From NCBI RefSeq assembly GCF_002572525.1, contig NZ_PDBS01000001.1:3100001-3164000 (forward strand): DNA of 64,000 bases, given 5' to 3'. Below the pieces are notes generated by a model. That model worked only from the letters and a program-made list of their open reading frames with translations. It was not told the origin of the DNA and searched no databases. This document shows, in pieces, positions 1-7,334 of this stretch. The DNA comes from Natrinema sp. CBA1119. Lineage in GTDB: Archaea > Halobacteriota > Halobacteria > Halobacteriales > Natrialbaceae. The stretch's first letter is position 1. The number at the start of each line of letters is the position of its first letter. The position numbers and the translations under genes were made by a program.

Positions 1-1164
1 GCCGTCGCGGGTCGTCACCGCGACGCGGGCGGCGTTGGAGTCGTAGGGCAACTCCTCGTCGACGGCCAGCGAGACCCGTTCACGAACGGTCTGAACCGCC
101 GGCTCGTCGATGTTGTCCTCGTCGAATGCGGCGAGTCCGACGTCCCGGTCGGCGATCGCGCGCCCGATCAGGTACGGCATCGAGAACTTCGCCTCGAGTC
201 CCGTCGCAGGGTCGTCGTGGGCGAGCGCGTCGGCCGCGCCCTGGGAGGCCGTCACCCGAACCTCGTCGATATCGGCCGCCTCGAGGGCGTACTCCTCGGC
301 GAGCTCGATCGCGGCGTAGATCGCGGTGTGAGTGTAGTAACAGCAGGGATACTTCTTGACGTCGATGCCGTCCTCGCACAGCGCCCAGTGCGAGCCGAGG
401 TCGGGCACCCGCTCGAGGTCCGGTTCGCGGTCCCCGCGATAGAGGTCGAAGAAGCCGCGATCTCCGTCGATCGCTCTCGAATCGGCGGTCGCCCCCTCGG
501 CGGCGAGTAGGGCCGCGGTCGTGCCCGATCGAGCGGCCTGGCCAGCGTGGATCGACTTGGTCGTCGTCCCGAAGTTTCGCTTGAGGCCGGCCGGCATCGA
601 GGCGGCGATATTGAGCGCGTGTTCGGCGTGGCCGGGGGAGAGCCCGAGCAAGTTCGCGACGGCCGCGGTGGCACCGAAGAGGCCGATCGTCGACGTGGCG
701 TGCCAGCCGCCCTCGTAGTGGCCGGGGCTGATCGGTCTCGAGAGGTAGTGTTGCGCCTCGAAACCGGCGACGAAGGCCGTAAGAACGTCTCGTCCGCTCG
801 CTCCCTCGCGCTCGCCGACGGCCAGCAGCGGGGCGACCATCGGCACGCTCGGGTGACCGTCCATCGCCGCCAGCGCGACGTCGTCGAAGTCCAGCGCGTG
901 GCCGGCGGTCGCGTTCACCAGGACGGCGTCGGACAGCGGGAGTTGCCGGTCGCGACCGAGCACCGTCGTCTCGCCGGTTTCGGCGGCGGTCGCACTCCCG
1001 GCGACGGTCCCGCCCTCGGCACCCGCTCCCGCGAGGGTCACGCCGACGGTATCGAGGATCGCGCGTTCGGCCAGTCGACGCGCGTCGTCGGGCACGTCGT
1101 CGTCCGAGAGCGATACCACGAACGCTGCGAGGTCGGTTGCCACGCCGCTCTCGCCTGCGGGCAT
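1..1164 (-). CDS. MmgE/PrpD family protein (partial, C-terminus beyond window)
   Basis: An ATG at 1164 opens 388 codons on the minus strand with no stop before the window edge. The family includes 2-methylcitrate dehydratase and cis-aconitate decarboxylase, usually about 450 residues, so roughly 60 residues are missing. Recognisable segments are GHALDFDD (88-95), GWHATSTIG (153-161) and KSIHAGQAA (203-211), typical of the helical MmgE/PrpD domain. It is the last gene of a minus-strand group after an acyl-CoA ligase and an acyl-CoA dehydrogenase relic, and its ATG lies two bases past the relic's TAG. The context suggests catabolism of a branched or dicarboxylic acyl-CoA. The exact substrate cannot be read from sequence. 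Confidence 0.88.
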   Translation of the reverse strand, partial: MPAGESGVATDLAAFVVSLSDDDVPDDARRLAERAILDTVGVTLAGAGAEGGTVAGSATAAETGETTVLGRDRQLPLSDAVLVNATAGHALDFDDVALAAMDGHPSVPMVAPLLAVGEREGASGRDVLTAFVAGFEAQHYLSRPISPGHYEGGWHATSTIGLFGATAAVANLLGLSPGHAEHALNIAASMPAGLKRNFGTTTKSIHAGQAARSGTTAALLAAEGATADSRAIDGDRGFFDLYRGDREPDLERVPDLGSHWALCEDGIDVKKYPCCYYTHTAIYAAIELAEEYALEAADIDEVRVTASQGAADALAHDDPATGLEAKFSMPYLIGRAIADRDVGLAAFDEDNIDEPAVQTVRERVSLAVDEELPYDSNAARVAVTTRDG

Positions 1165-1166
1165 CA

Positions 1167-1364
1167 CTACAGATCCTCCGGAAGCAGGAGTCTCATCCAG
1201 CCGTGGTCGACCAGCGCGTCGACGAACTCGTGAGGGGACTCCCCCTCCGCGGGGTGTCGACGCCGGCACTCGGCGTCGTAATCGGAGCAGACGTTGCGAA
1301 CGCTCGAGCGGACGAGCCGCTGGCTTTCCGTCAGCTCGACCGCATCGCGCAGAGGTTGGACCAT
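1167..1364 (-). pseudogene. Acyl-CoA dehydrogenase N-terminal relic
   Basis: The 65-residue frame begins with the helical N-terminal segment of acyl-CoA dehydrogenases (LTESQRLVRSSV, then SPHEFVDALVDHGWMRLLLPE) and stops right after it. Intact family members run near 380-400 residues and continue into an EYGG-like motif, FAD-binding beta domain and catalytic base, none of which is present. The TAG sits two bases before the MmgE/PrpD start, so about 320 codons appear to have been deleted without disturbing the next gene. It might still be translated as a coupling leader, but cannot be an active dehydrogenase. Confidence 0.75.
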
Positions 1365-1439
1365 CGGGTTACCCTCATCCAGTCGGGCAAAAAGCGTTGC
1401 GCCGCTCCCCCTCGATTTCCGGAATTTCGGATCCGTTCG

Positions 1440-3101
1440 CTATCCCCCAAATCGGTCTCGTATCCGCTCCCTGAGCGCGGTCTTTCGGACCTTCTCCCCG
1501 TTCGGTCCCTCCGTCGTGGGGAAGCCGTCGACGAACTCGAACGCCTCGGGGACCTTGTAGTCGGCCACGCGGGACTCGAGGAACGCCTCGAGGCCGTCGG
1601 ACGTGGGCTCGTCACCATCGGACTCGACGGGGACGACGAACGCGACCGGCACCTCGCCGTGGCGGGGATGGGGCGCGCCGACGACCTCGCAGGAGCGAAC
1701 GTCGGGGTGGTCCTCGACGGCGGCTCCGATCTCGCGGGGTGCGACGAGGAAGCCGCGAACTCGCAGGGCGTCGTCGAGCCGCGACCGATAGTAGACGTAA
1801 CCGTCAGCGTCCGTCTCGGCGAGATCACCGGTGTAGAACCATCCCTCTTCATCGAAGGCCGCGGCCGTCGCCGTCGGCTTGCCGAGGTAGCCGTCGGCCA
1901 GTAGATAGCCCCTGATCGCCAGTTCGCCCTCCTCGCCGGCCGGCAGTTCCGCGCGCGTTTCGGGATCGACGACTCTCGCCTCGATCTCTGGGTGGATCGG
2001 CGGCCCGCCGACGCGTTTGCGTTGCTCCGCCGGATCGTCGGGATCGCCGACGAAGATCTGGCTGTTGGCCTCCGAGAGACCGTAGGGCTGGACCAATGGG
2101 AAGCCGAACGTCGATTCGATACGCTCGAACAACTCCTCGTCGAACCCCTTGCTGATGAAGCCCACGACACCCGTCTCGACGGTCTCGACCCGCGATGGGT
2201 CGAAGACATCGTGCTCGAGCATCCGTTCGAACATCACGCCCAGCCCCGTGAGGTACGTCGCGTCGTACTCGTCGACTAGCCGAATCGTCTCGCCGGGGTC
2301 GAAGTGAGTCTGCGTTACGAGCGTCGCTCCCGTTGCGAGTGCGCTGAAGAGCGTGTTGTACCCCCAGATGCCACAGAACGGAAGCGTTGCGACACCGACG
2401 TCATCCTCGGTCACGCCGAGATGGTCCGCGACGTGGGCGGAGTGATTCAGCAGCGACCGACTCGACTGGAGACACCCTTTCGGATCACTCGTCGTTCCGC
2501 TCGTGTAGAAGATCGCTGCGGGGGCCTCGGGATCGCTCGCTGGCTCGAGATCGACCCGATCCCGCGCTCGGCCGGTCTTCAGGACATCGTCGTAGGCTCT
2601 CAGCGCTGGCAGGTCGGCCGACGGCTCGAGGCTCACGGCCGCCTCGAGGGCGGGAATCGAATCGGGATCGAATTCCGCGGGCGACTGTTCGCGAACCTCG
2701 GGAACGGCCGTCGCGAGCATCTCGTGGTAGTCCCGTCCGAGCAGTGCGTCCTCGGTGACGAGGACGCTCGCGCCCGAATCCTCGAGCATGTACTCGAGTT
2801 CGTGGGTTCGGTAGCGGGTGTTGACCGCGACCATCGCCGCGCCCAGCAACGAGGTCGCGAGCTGACAGGCGATCCACTCGGGGCGGTTTCCCAGCCAGAC
2901 CGCGACGACGTCGCCCCGGGACACGCCCAGATCGGCGAGCCCGCGGGCGAGTGCGCGACTCTCCGCGAGCAGGTCGTCGTAACTCCACACTGTTTCGTCG
3001 AAGACCACGGCCCGCCGCTCCGGGTCGGTCGCCGCCACTGACGCGATCCCCTCGTAGATTGTCTCGTCTGGCCACGCAAGCATGACTGGTACGCTCGACA
3101 A
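1440..3101 (-). CDS. AMP-dependent acyl-CoA synthetase/ligase
   Basis: This 553-residue ANL-superfamily enzyme activates a carboxylic acid to its acyl-CoA through an acyl-adenylate. The P-loop-like motif YTSGTTSDPKG is at 199-209, YGLSEAN at 340-346 and YTGD at 423-426. The small C-terminal domain ends with NGEKVRK (534-540), where the adenylation lysine is expected. Length and motif order are normal. It heads a minus-strand group with the acyl-CoA dehydrogenase relic and MmgE/PrpD, consistent with organic-acid catabolism. Chain length and substrate are not predictable. The upstream flank, between this start and the DUF7344 stop, is only 68 bp. Confidence 0.93.
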   Translation of the reverse strand: MSSVPVMLAWPDETIYEGIASVAATDPERRAVVFDETVWSYDDLLAESRALARGLADLGVSRGDVVAVWLGNRPEWIACQLATSLLGAAMVAVNTRYRTHELEYMLEDSGASVLVTEDALLGRDYHEMLATAVPEVREQSPAEFDPDSIPALEAAVSLEPSADLPALRAYDDVLKTGRARDRVDLEPASDPEAPAAIFYTSGTTSDPKGCLQSSRSLLNHSAHVADHLGVTEDDVGVATLPFCGIWGYNTLFSALATGATLVTQTHFDPGETIRLVDEYDATYLTGLGVMFERMLEHDVFDPSRVETVETGVVGFISKGFDEELFERIESTFGFPLVQPYGLSEANSQIFVGDPDDPAEQRKRVGGPPIHPEIEARVVDPETRAELPAGEEGELAIRGYLLADGYLGKPTATAAAFDEEGWFYTGDLAETDADGYVYYRSRLDDALRVRGFLVAPREIGAAVEDHPDVRSCEVVGAPHPRHGEVPVAFVVPVESDGDEPTSDGLEAFLESRVADYKVPEAFEFVDGFPTTEGPNGEKVRKTALRERIRDRFGG

Positions 3102-3169
3102 CGGAGTATCAGCGTAAAATCGTTGCGCGCCAGTAGCAGGCAGCCAGGAGATGCTATTAGTATCGACCG

Positions 3170-3787
3170 TCAGTTCGCGGATCGCATCGAGAGCGGTGCG
3201 TCGACGCCGTTCGAGGCGACCGTGGCTAGCACGAATAGGGTCATGATGATCGCTCCGAGGACCGATCCGGGGATCGAGAGCACGCCCATTGCTGAGATGA
3301 GCAGAAGACTACTGCTCGCGGCGATCGCAGTCCGGAAATACGCGCTATCGACGCGAGCAGTGGCCGATCGATCGGCGTCGGTTCTCGGTCGCTCGAGTTC
3401 GTCGTCCGACGCCTCGAGATACGGTCGGAATATCTCCAGTCGATCGGTCGGTCGAACGACCCCGCGGGGCTGGTCGTACTCGATGATTCCCTTCTTGTCG
3501 AGTTTCGGAAGATGCGACTGATACAGCGGGATGTAGACGCGCTGGCGCTGTGCAGACGTCAGTTGCGCCACCGTCGTCTCGTGTTCCGTCGCCGCGACGT
3601 GCTCGGCGACGTCGCGCATCTTGACGAGTCCGTCCTCGTCGAGCAGATATCGGATCGTCTCTCGTCTTCGATTCGTCTGGAGCACGTGAAAAATATCGTC
3701 CGGAGATAGCTCGGCCATCTCGTCGAACTGCGGATCGCTGGAGGGCGTCTCCGAAGTGCGGGATGGGATATCGGATCTGGAGGTCAT
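3170..3787 (-). CDS. DUF7344 winged-helix protein with C-terminal membrane anchor
   Basis: The 205-residue protein has an N-terminal winged-helix-like domain (about 25-120), starting with LSPDDIFHVLQTNRRRETIRYLL and continuing through the HLPKLDKKGIIEYD recognition-wing segment. This is typical of haloarchaeal DUF7344 proteins. Two hydrophobic segments near the C-terminus (about 150-170 and 175-195) suggest membrane attachment. The likely role is a membrane-bound transcriptional regulator, which is an inference. The ATG overlaps the TGA of a nine-codon upstream frame, and a 17-bp palindrome lies upstream of the likely TATA element. Confidence 0.75.
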   Translation of the reverse strand: MTSRSDIPSRTSETPSSDPQFDEMAELSPDDIFHVLQTNRRRETIRYLLDEDGLVKMRDVAEHVAATEHETTVAQLTSAQRQRVYIPLYQSHLPKLDKKGIIEYDQPRGVVRPTDRLEIFRPYLEASDDELERPRTDADRSATARVDSAYFRTAIAASSSLLLISAMGVLSIPGSVLGAIIMTLFVLATVASNGVDAPLSMRSAN

Positions 3788-3813
3788 GCGCTACGGTCGG
3801 GAAAGGAGACCAT
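3784..3813 (-). other. Nine-codon upstream ORF coupled to the DUF7344 start
   Basis: ATG at 3813 encodes MVSFPDRSA and its TGA overlaps the ATG of the DUF7344 gene as ATGA. A TATA candidate at 3843-3855 would start transcripts a few bases before this ATG, so the small frame would be translated first. The overlap type matches normal translational coupling in this genome. It may still be chance: there is no conservation evidence. Confidence 0.3.
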
Positions 3814-4123
3814 GTCTACGTAAATCCTTCGGGACTTCATTCTAACTAAAATATTCCTATATGACTGATGAGATAGTACAATACTATCAATGATTTTACT
3901 GAGCACCGTAAAGGAAAGAGGGGCAAGCGGTCGCTCGAGCGTCAGGCGAATCCGTCCGACCGTTCGCAGTGTCGATCTAGGTTGAAAATACGGTGCAAGC
4001 GTGATAACTCTGCTACCAACAGTGTTTGGTGTGAGTGAGTCGGTCCCACTGAAAAACCGACGACACGACTGCGCCGACGGTACGACTGCGAGGACTGCAC
4101 GGGTCCCGGCAGACGGGAGCCAG
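3788..4123. other. Intergenic region upstream of the DUF7344 gene
   Basis: This 336-bp gap holds the promoter of the DUF7344 gene: an AT-rich TATA candidate at 3843-3855 (minus strand) and a palindrome at 3872-3888. A short upstream frame (3784-3813, minus) overlaps the gene start. The rest, toward the ferredoxin stop, shows no coding signal or RNA gene that I recognise. Confidence 0.6.
3872..3888. promoter_or_regulatory. 17-bp palindrome upstream of DUF7344 TATA box
   Basis: GATAGTACAATACTATC is a perfect inverted repeat of 7-bp arms around CAA. It lies about 20 bp upstream of the TATA candidate (3843-3855, minus strand) of the DUF7344 gene. The position fits an activator or autoregulatory operator. 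Function is inferred from symmetry and place only. Confidence 0.45.
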
Positions 4124-4453
4124 TCACCGGTCGTCGACGTCCTCCGCGTCCGGGCCAAACTCCGAGGCGAGCAACTCGGGAACGTCCGCCGGTGTGACGT
4201 CCGAGTACCACGCGTTTCGCGGTTGAATCGAGAGTGCGGTTCCGCTCTCGCTGCACAGCCCCAGACACGAGGTCGTACTGACCGAGACGCTCGTCCAGAA
4301 CGCGTCGCGATCGCGTAACCACGTTTTCGCCGCGGCGACGGTCTCGTCGGCCCCGGCGCTACCGCAACTCGCGTGTTCGGAATCGCGATCGGTGGTGCAG
4401 ACGAACACGTGGGCCTCGAGGCGTTCGCGGTGTTCTTCGGTCCGATTCTTCAT
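4124..4453 (-). CDS. Thioredoxin-like [2Fe-2S] ferredoxin
   Basis: The ATG at 4453 gives 109 residues. The cysteine pattern is that of thioredoxin-like [2Fe-2S] ferredoxins: VFVC, a second Cys eleven residues on (ASCGS), then SCLGLC. The start overlaps the cbtA stop as ATGA, so it is translationally coupled as the third gene of the cobalt-uptake operon. Ferredoxins of this type often sit beside cobalamin genes in haloarchaea, where they may supply electrons for corrin-cobalt reduction. That role is inferred from context. It is a soluble cytoplasmic protein, with no signal peptide. Confidence 0.82.
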   Translation of the reverse strand: MKNRTEEHRERLEAHVFVCTTDRDSEHASCGSAGADETVAAAKTWLRDRDAFWTSVSVSTTSCLGLCSESGTALSIQPRNAWYSDVTPADVPELLASEFGPDAEDVDDR

Positions 4454-5226
4454 GGACTGCTCAGCAGTTCCTCGCGTTGCTCGGCGGCCGATCGCCCGTC
4501 GGATCGCGGCCGAAGCCAGCCGAAGCACCCGGCCACGAGGATCCACAGGGCGGCCTGGCTCAGGACGGTCAGTCCGCGGAACGCGGCGACGAGATCGGCC
4601 GGCACCGCGCCGGATTCGACGATAGTCGGCGCCGCGATTGCGGTACCCGCGACGAGGGCAACGATGGGAACCGCCGCCGTGATCACTCCGAGTGGGAGAC
4701 TCCGAGCCGACCCGCGGGTATACCCGTAGATCGATGCCGACGCGACGACTGCGCCGACGGCGATGAGACCGACGTAGATTGCGATCCGAAGCGTTGGATC
4801 GTACGCCTGTTCGGCCCCCGGTACCGTCGGCGGCAACACCAGCCACGGCGCGACCGAGACGGTGAGGAAGCCGGCACCGGCCAGTACGTAGGCCTTGACG
4901 TTCCCGCGGCCAGGCAGCGCCGGTTCGAGGAAGTAGAAGCCGAGGGCGAAGACGCCGCCCAGCAGGATTCCCCAGAGGACGCCGCTGCCGATGCTCACGG
5001 CGGCCGTCGTCGCTTCGCTTACCGCATGTGCCTGTTCGCCGGCAGCGTGGGCGTGCTCACCGGCCTCGTGAGCATGTTCGCCCGCTTCGTGAGCGTGCTC
5101 GCCGCCCTCGACGAGTGTTTCCATGTACCCGATAAGCGGGTTCGCAACGAACGCCATATACGCGCCGTACGCGATCCCGGCGATCGCGCCGGCGAGGACG
5201 CCGCGCTCGAGGTAGTCGACGAGCAT
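4450..5226 (-). CDS. cbtA: CbtA, predicted cobalt transporter subunit
   Basis: The 258-residue membrane protein starts with a hydrophobic helix (about 8-30) and has further transmembrane segments through the C-terminal half, matching CbtA. Between helix 1 and helix 2 (about 42-68) it carries four near-tandem copies of an AGEHAHE-like heptad. This histidine-rich loop probably binds Co2+ outside the membrane. CbtAB are predicted cobalt importers for cobalamin synthesis. The gene follows cbtB with a one-base TGATG overlap and couples into the ferredoxin gene. Substrate assignment comes from family knowledge. Confidence 0.85.
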   Translation of the reverse strand: MLVDYLERGVLAGAIAGIAYGAYMAFVANPLIGYMETLVEGGEHAHEAGEHAHEAGEHAHAAGEQAHAVSEATTAAVSIGSGVLWGILLGGVFALGFYFLEPALPGRGNVKAYVLAGAGFLTVSVAPWLVLPPTVPGAEQAYDPTLRIAIYVGLIAVGAVVASASIYGYTRGSARSLPLGVITAAVPIVALVAGTAIAAPTIVESGAVPADLVAAFRGLTVLSQAALWILVAGCFGWLRPRSDGRSAAEQREELLSSP

Positions 5227-5411
5227 CAGTGGCAGATCACGCCGGCCGCGTGCCGGAAGTTGTGCATGGAGTCGTGGGCCAGCGGCTCCTGCAGGAACAG
5301 CAGTGTGAACGCCAGCGCCGCGACGAACGCGAAGACGGCCACGAGCTGGCCGGTCGTGAGGTCATCGCGTGCGGTCCCGATTCGATCGTGAACGGTTTCG
5401 GTTGTCGTCAT
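5226..5411 (-). CDS. cbtB: CbtB, small cobalt transporter subunit
   Basis: The 61-residue protein has one transmembrane helix (LVAVFAFVAALAFTLLFL) followed by HDSMHNFRHAAGVICH, the His-rich tail typical of CbtB. I chose ATG at 5411; a TTG nine bases upstream is a weaker alternative. It is the first gene of the cbtB-cbtA-ferredoxin operon. A 6+6 inverted repeat sits 9 bp upstream of the ATG. I see no cobalamin-riboswitch B12 box in the leader. Confidence 0.85.
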   Translation of the reverse strand: MTTTETVHDRIGTARDDLTTGQLVAVFAFVAALAFTLLFLQEPLAHDSMHNFRHAAGVICH

Positions 5412-5419
5412 ACAAGTCA

Positions 5420-5437
5420 ACTTTCCCTACTGAAAGT
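5420..5437. promoter_or_regulatory. Inverted repeat immediately upstream of cbtB
   Basis: ACTTTC (5420-5425) and GAAAGT (5432-5437) form a perfect inverted repeat with a six-base spacer, ending 9 bp from the cbtB ATG. For a leaderless or short-leader transcript this would overlap the transcription start and could block it, like a metal- or cobalamin-responsive operator. This is an inference from position. It could also be a small hairpin in the leader. Confidence 0.4.
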
Positions 5438-5641
5438 CCGATTGTAAAACTACCGATCGTCCAGCAGTACCAGGGATTGGACACGCGTCGGCCGATCGGC
5501 GATGACGCCGGTAAACTGACACGAACGACCGAATCGAACCCGCCAGAACGGACGACTGCCGGCGAATAACGAAATCGTTTTCCTACGGCTACCGCTTGGT
5601 TCGACTAACAACTAGAGTCATGAGTGCTCAACAACGGTCGC

Positions 5642-5646
5642 CAGGA
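5642..5646 (+). promoter_or_regulatory. Shine-Dalgarno GGAGG setting the mrpE start
   Basis: GGAGG lies about ten bases before GTG 5657 and matches the anti-SD end of archaeal 16S rRNA. It argues for GTG 5657 over the GTG at 5624 as the mrpE start. Confidence 0.55.
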
Positions 5647-5656
5647 GGGAAACGCA

Positions 5657-6691
5657 GTGGCGGTTGAACGCCTGCTCGTCCCGCTGTCGGACACGGTGAC
5701 CGTTCGCCAGACGGTCGGCTATGCCGTTCAATCGGGTCTCGAGAGCGCCGACTCGCTCGAGTGTCACCTCGTCGTCGCGATGCCCTACGACGCCGACGTT
5801 CCGGAGAGCGAGCAGTACAGCGAGGATGCCAACGGACTGCTCTCGCGGGCACGAAACTGGGTCGAGGAGGACGCCGGCGACGCCGACGTGACGATCGAGA
5901 CGGCGATGCTCGGGACCGACGAGTACCTCTTCGGGCCGCGAGACTACGCCGAAATCTTCGACGCTTATGCCGACGAACACGGGATCGACCGCGTCGTGCT
6001 CGATCCGGAGTACCAACCGGGCGTCACCGCACAGATGCTCCAGCCCCTCGAGCGCGAACTCGAGCGAATCGGGGTCGCCTACGACGAGGCGCCGGTCGAG
6101 CGGTCGGCCCGCCGCGGTCGTCTCGCCGGCGGGACCGAGGACTTCGACCGCCTGTTCGCGACGTTCCTGCTCTCCTACGGCTTCTATCTCGTCCTCGGGG
6201 ATCCGACCTACTGGTTCGATCTCCTCACCGGCGCTGCGGTCGCCGGTATCGTCGCCGTCTCGCTCGCACGGGTGACGTTTACCGTGCCGCTTGACCGCGT
6301 GCAGTCGCCGCTTCGGATCGTTCGGTTCACCATCTACATCCCGTACCTGCTCTGGGAGATCGTCAAGGCCAATCTCGCAGTATCGGCCGTGATACTCCGG
6401 CCGTCGATGCCGATCGAGCCCACGCTGACTCGCGTTAACTCCCGCGTGCGAAGCGGCCTGCCGCTGCTCGCGCTGGCCAACAGCATCACGCTCACGCCGG
6501 GGACGCTGACCGTTCGGGCCACCAACCAGCAGCTGCTCGTCCACACGCTGATTCCCACCGCCCGCGACGACCTCTTCGACGGCGGGCTCGAGCGGGCGAT
6601 TCGATTCGTCTTCTACGGTCGGGATTCGGCGGCGATCCCCTCGCCGAGAGAACGCGGTGACGCCGAAATAGTCGGGGGTGACGAGCTGTGA
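5657..6691 (+). CDS. mrpE: Mrp antiporter subunit E with N-terminal UspA-like domain
   Basis: Start GTG 5657 has an upstream GGAGG and gives 344 residues. Residues about 1-145 resemble a universal-stress-protein fold (VERLLVPLSDTVTVRQTV at the start, then GIDRVVLDPEY). The rest is the MnhE/MrpE membrane domain with two or three helices and the typical NSITLTPGTLTV motif. MrpE is an accessory subunit of the multi-subunit Na+/H+ antiporter. Bacterial MrpE is only about 160 residues, so the extra domain doubles its size. It is the first gene of a nine-gene operon and overlaps mrpF by GTGA. Confidence 0.9.
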   Translation: MAVERLLVPLSDTVTVRQTVGYAVQSGLESADSLECHLVVAMPYDADVPESEQYSEDANGLLSRARNWVEEDAGDADVTIETAMLGTDEYLFGPRDYAEIFDAYADEHGIDRVVLDPEYQPGVTAQMLQPLERELERIGVAYDEAPVERSARRGRLAGGTEDFDRLFATFLLSYGFYLVLGDPTYWFDLLTGAAVAGIVAVSLARVTFTVPLDRVQSPLRIVRFTIYIPYLLWEIVKANLAVSAVILRPSMPIEPTLTRVNSRVRSGLPLLALANSITLTPGTLTVRATNQQLLVHTLIPTARDDLFDGGLERAIRFVFYGRDSAAIPSPRERGDAEIVGGDEL

Positions 6692-6969
6692 CCCCGGTCT
6701 CGCTCGAGGACGTCTTCCTCGCCGCGGCCGCGCTATTCGTGCTCCTCGCGATCGCGATGTTCTATCGCGCGATCGTCGGCCCGACGACGCAGGACCGGTT
6801 ACTGGCGGTGAACGTCCTCGGGACGAACACGGTCGTTATCCTCGCCCTGCTAGCCGCGGGGCTCGATCAGGCGTGGTTCCTCGACGTGGCGTTGATCTAC
6901 GCGTTGTTGAACTTCCTGATGTCGATCGCGATCTCGAAGTTCACCGTCGAGCGAGGTGATGTCCTGTGA
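6688..6969 (+). CDS. mrpF: Mrp antiporter subunit F
   Basis: The 93-residue protein has three transmembrane helices and the conserved loop YRAIVGPTTQDRLLAVNVLGT, a hallmark of MnhF/MrpF. GTG at 6688 overlaps the mrpE TGA. The next gene starts with a second GTGA overlap at 6966. It is a small membrane subunit needed for complex assembly in characterised Mrp antiporters. No unusual features. Confidence 0.93.
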   Translation: MTPVSLEDVFLAAAALFVLLAIAMFYRAIVGPTTQDRLLAVNVLGTNTVVILALLAAGLDQAWFLDVALIYALLNFLMSIAISKFTVERGDVL

Positions 6970-7334
6970 TCGAGACGCTCCGATTCTGGGCGATCGTCGT
7001 CCTTCTCGGGTTCGGTGTGCTCTTTACCCTCGTCTCGACGGTTGGCGTCATCCGCCTCCCGGACATTTACGCGCGGGCTCACACCGCGTCCCAGACGGAC
7101 ACGCTCGGTGCCGGGTTCGCACTCGCCGGCGTCGCGTTGGCGTTCGGCTGGCAGCACGCGGCGGTTTACACCGTCCTCCTCCTGTTCTTCGTGTTCATCA
7201 CGAACCCGACGGCGGCCCACGCGATCGCCCGCTCCGCGGCGGAGACCGGTGTCGAACCCGTGCTCGCCGAGGAGGGAACCGGCGCGGAGACGGACGAAAC
7301 CGAGCCCGCTACCGAAACGGACGGTGAGCCGTGA
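6966..7334 (+). CDS. mrpG: Mrp antiporter subunit G
   Basis: The 122-residue MnhG/MrpG subunit has three transmembrane helices and the family signature GVIRLPDIYARAHTASQTDTLG. The C-terminal 25 residues are a Glu/Thr-rich acidic tail, common in haloarchaeal membrane proteins. GTG at 6966 overlaps the mrpF stop, and its own TGA overlaps the next ATG. It is part of the same coupled operon. Confidence 0.93.
   Translation: MIETLRFWAIVVLLGFGVLFTLVSTVGVIRLPDIYARAHTASQTDTLGAGFALAGVALAFGWQHAAVYTVLLLFFVFITNPTAAHAIARSAAETGVEPVLAEEGTGAETDETEPATETDGEP

Noticed and set aside
5412-5656. Cobalamin riboswitch upstream of cbtB
   Set aside because: No B12-box-like sequence on the transcribed strand; only a short dyad is present.
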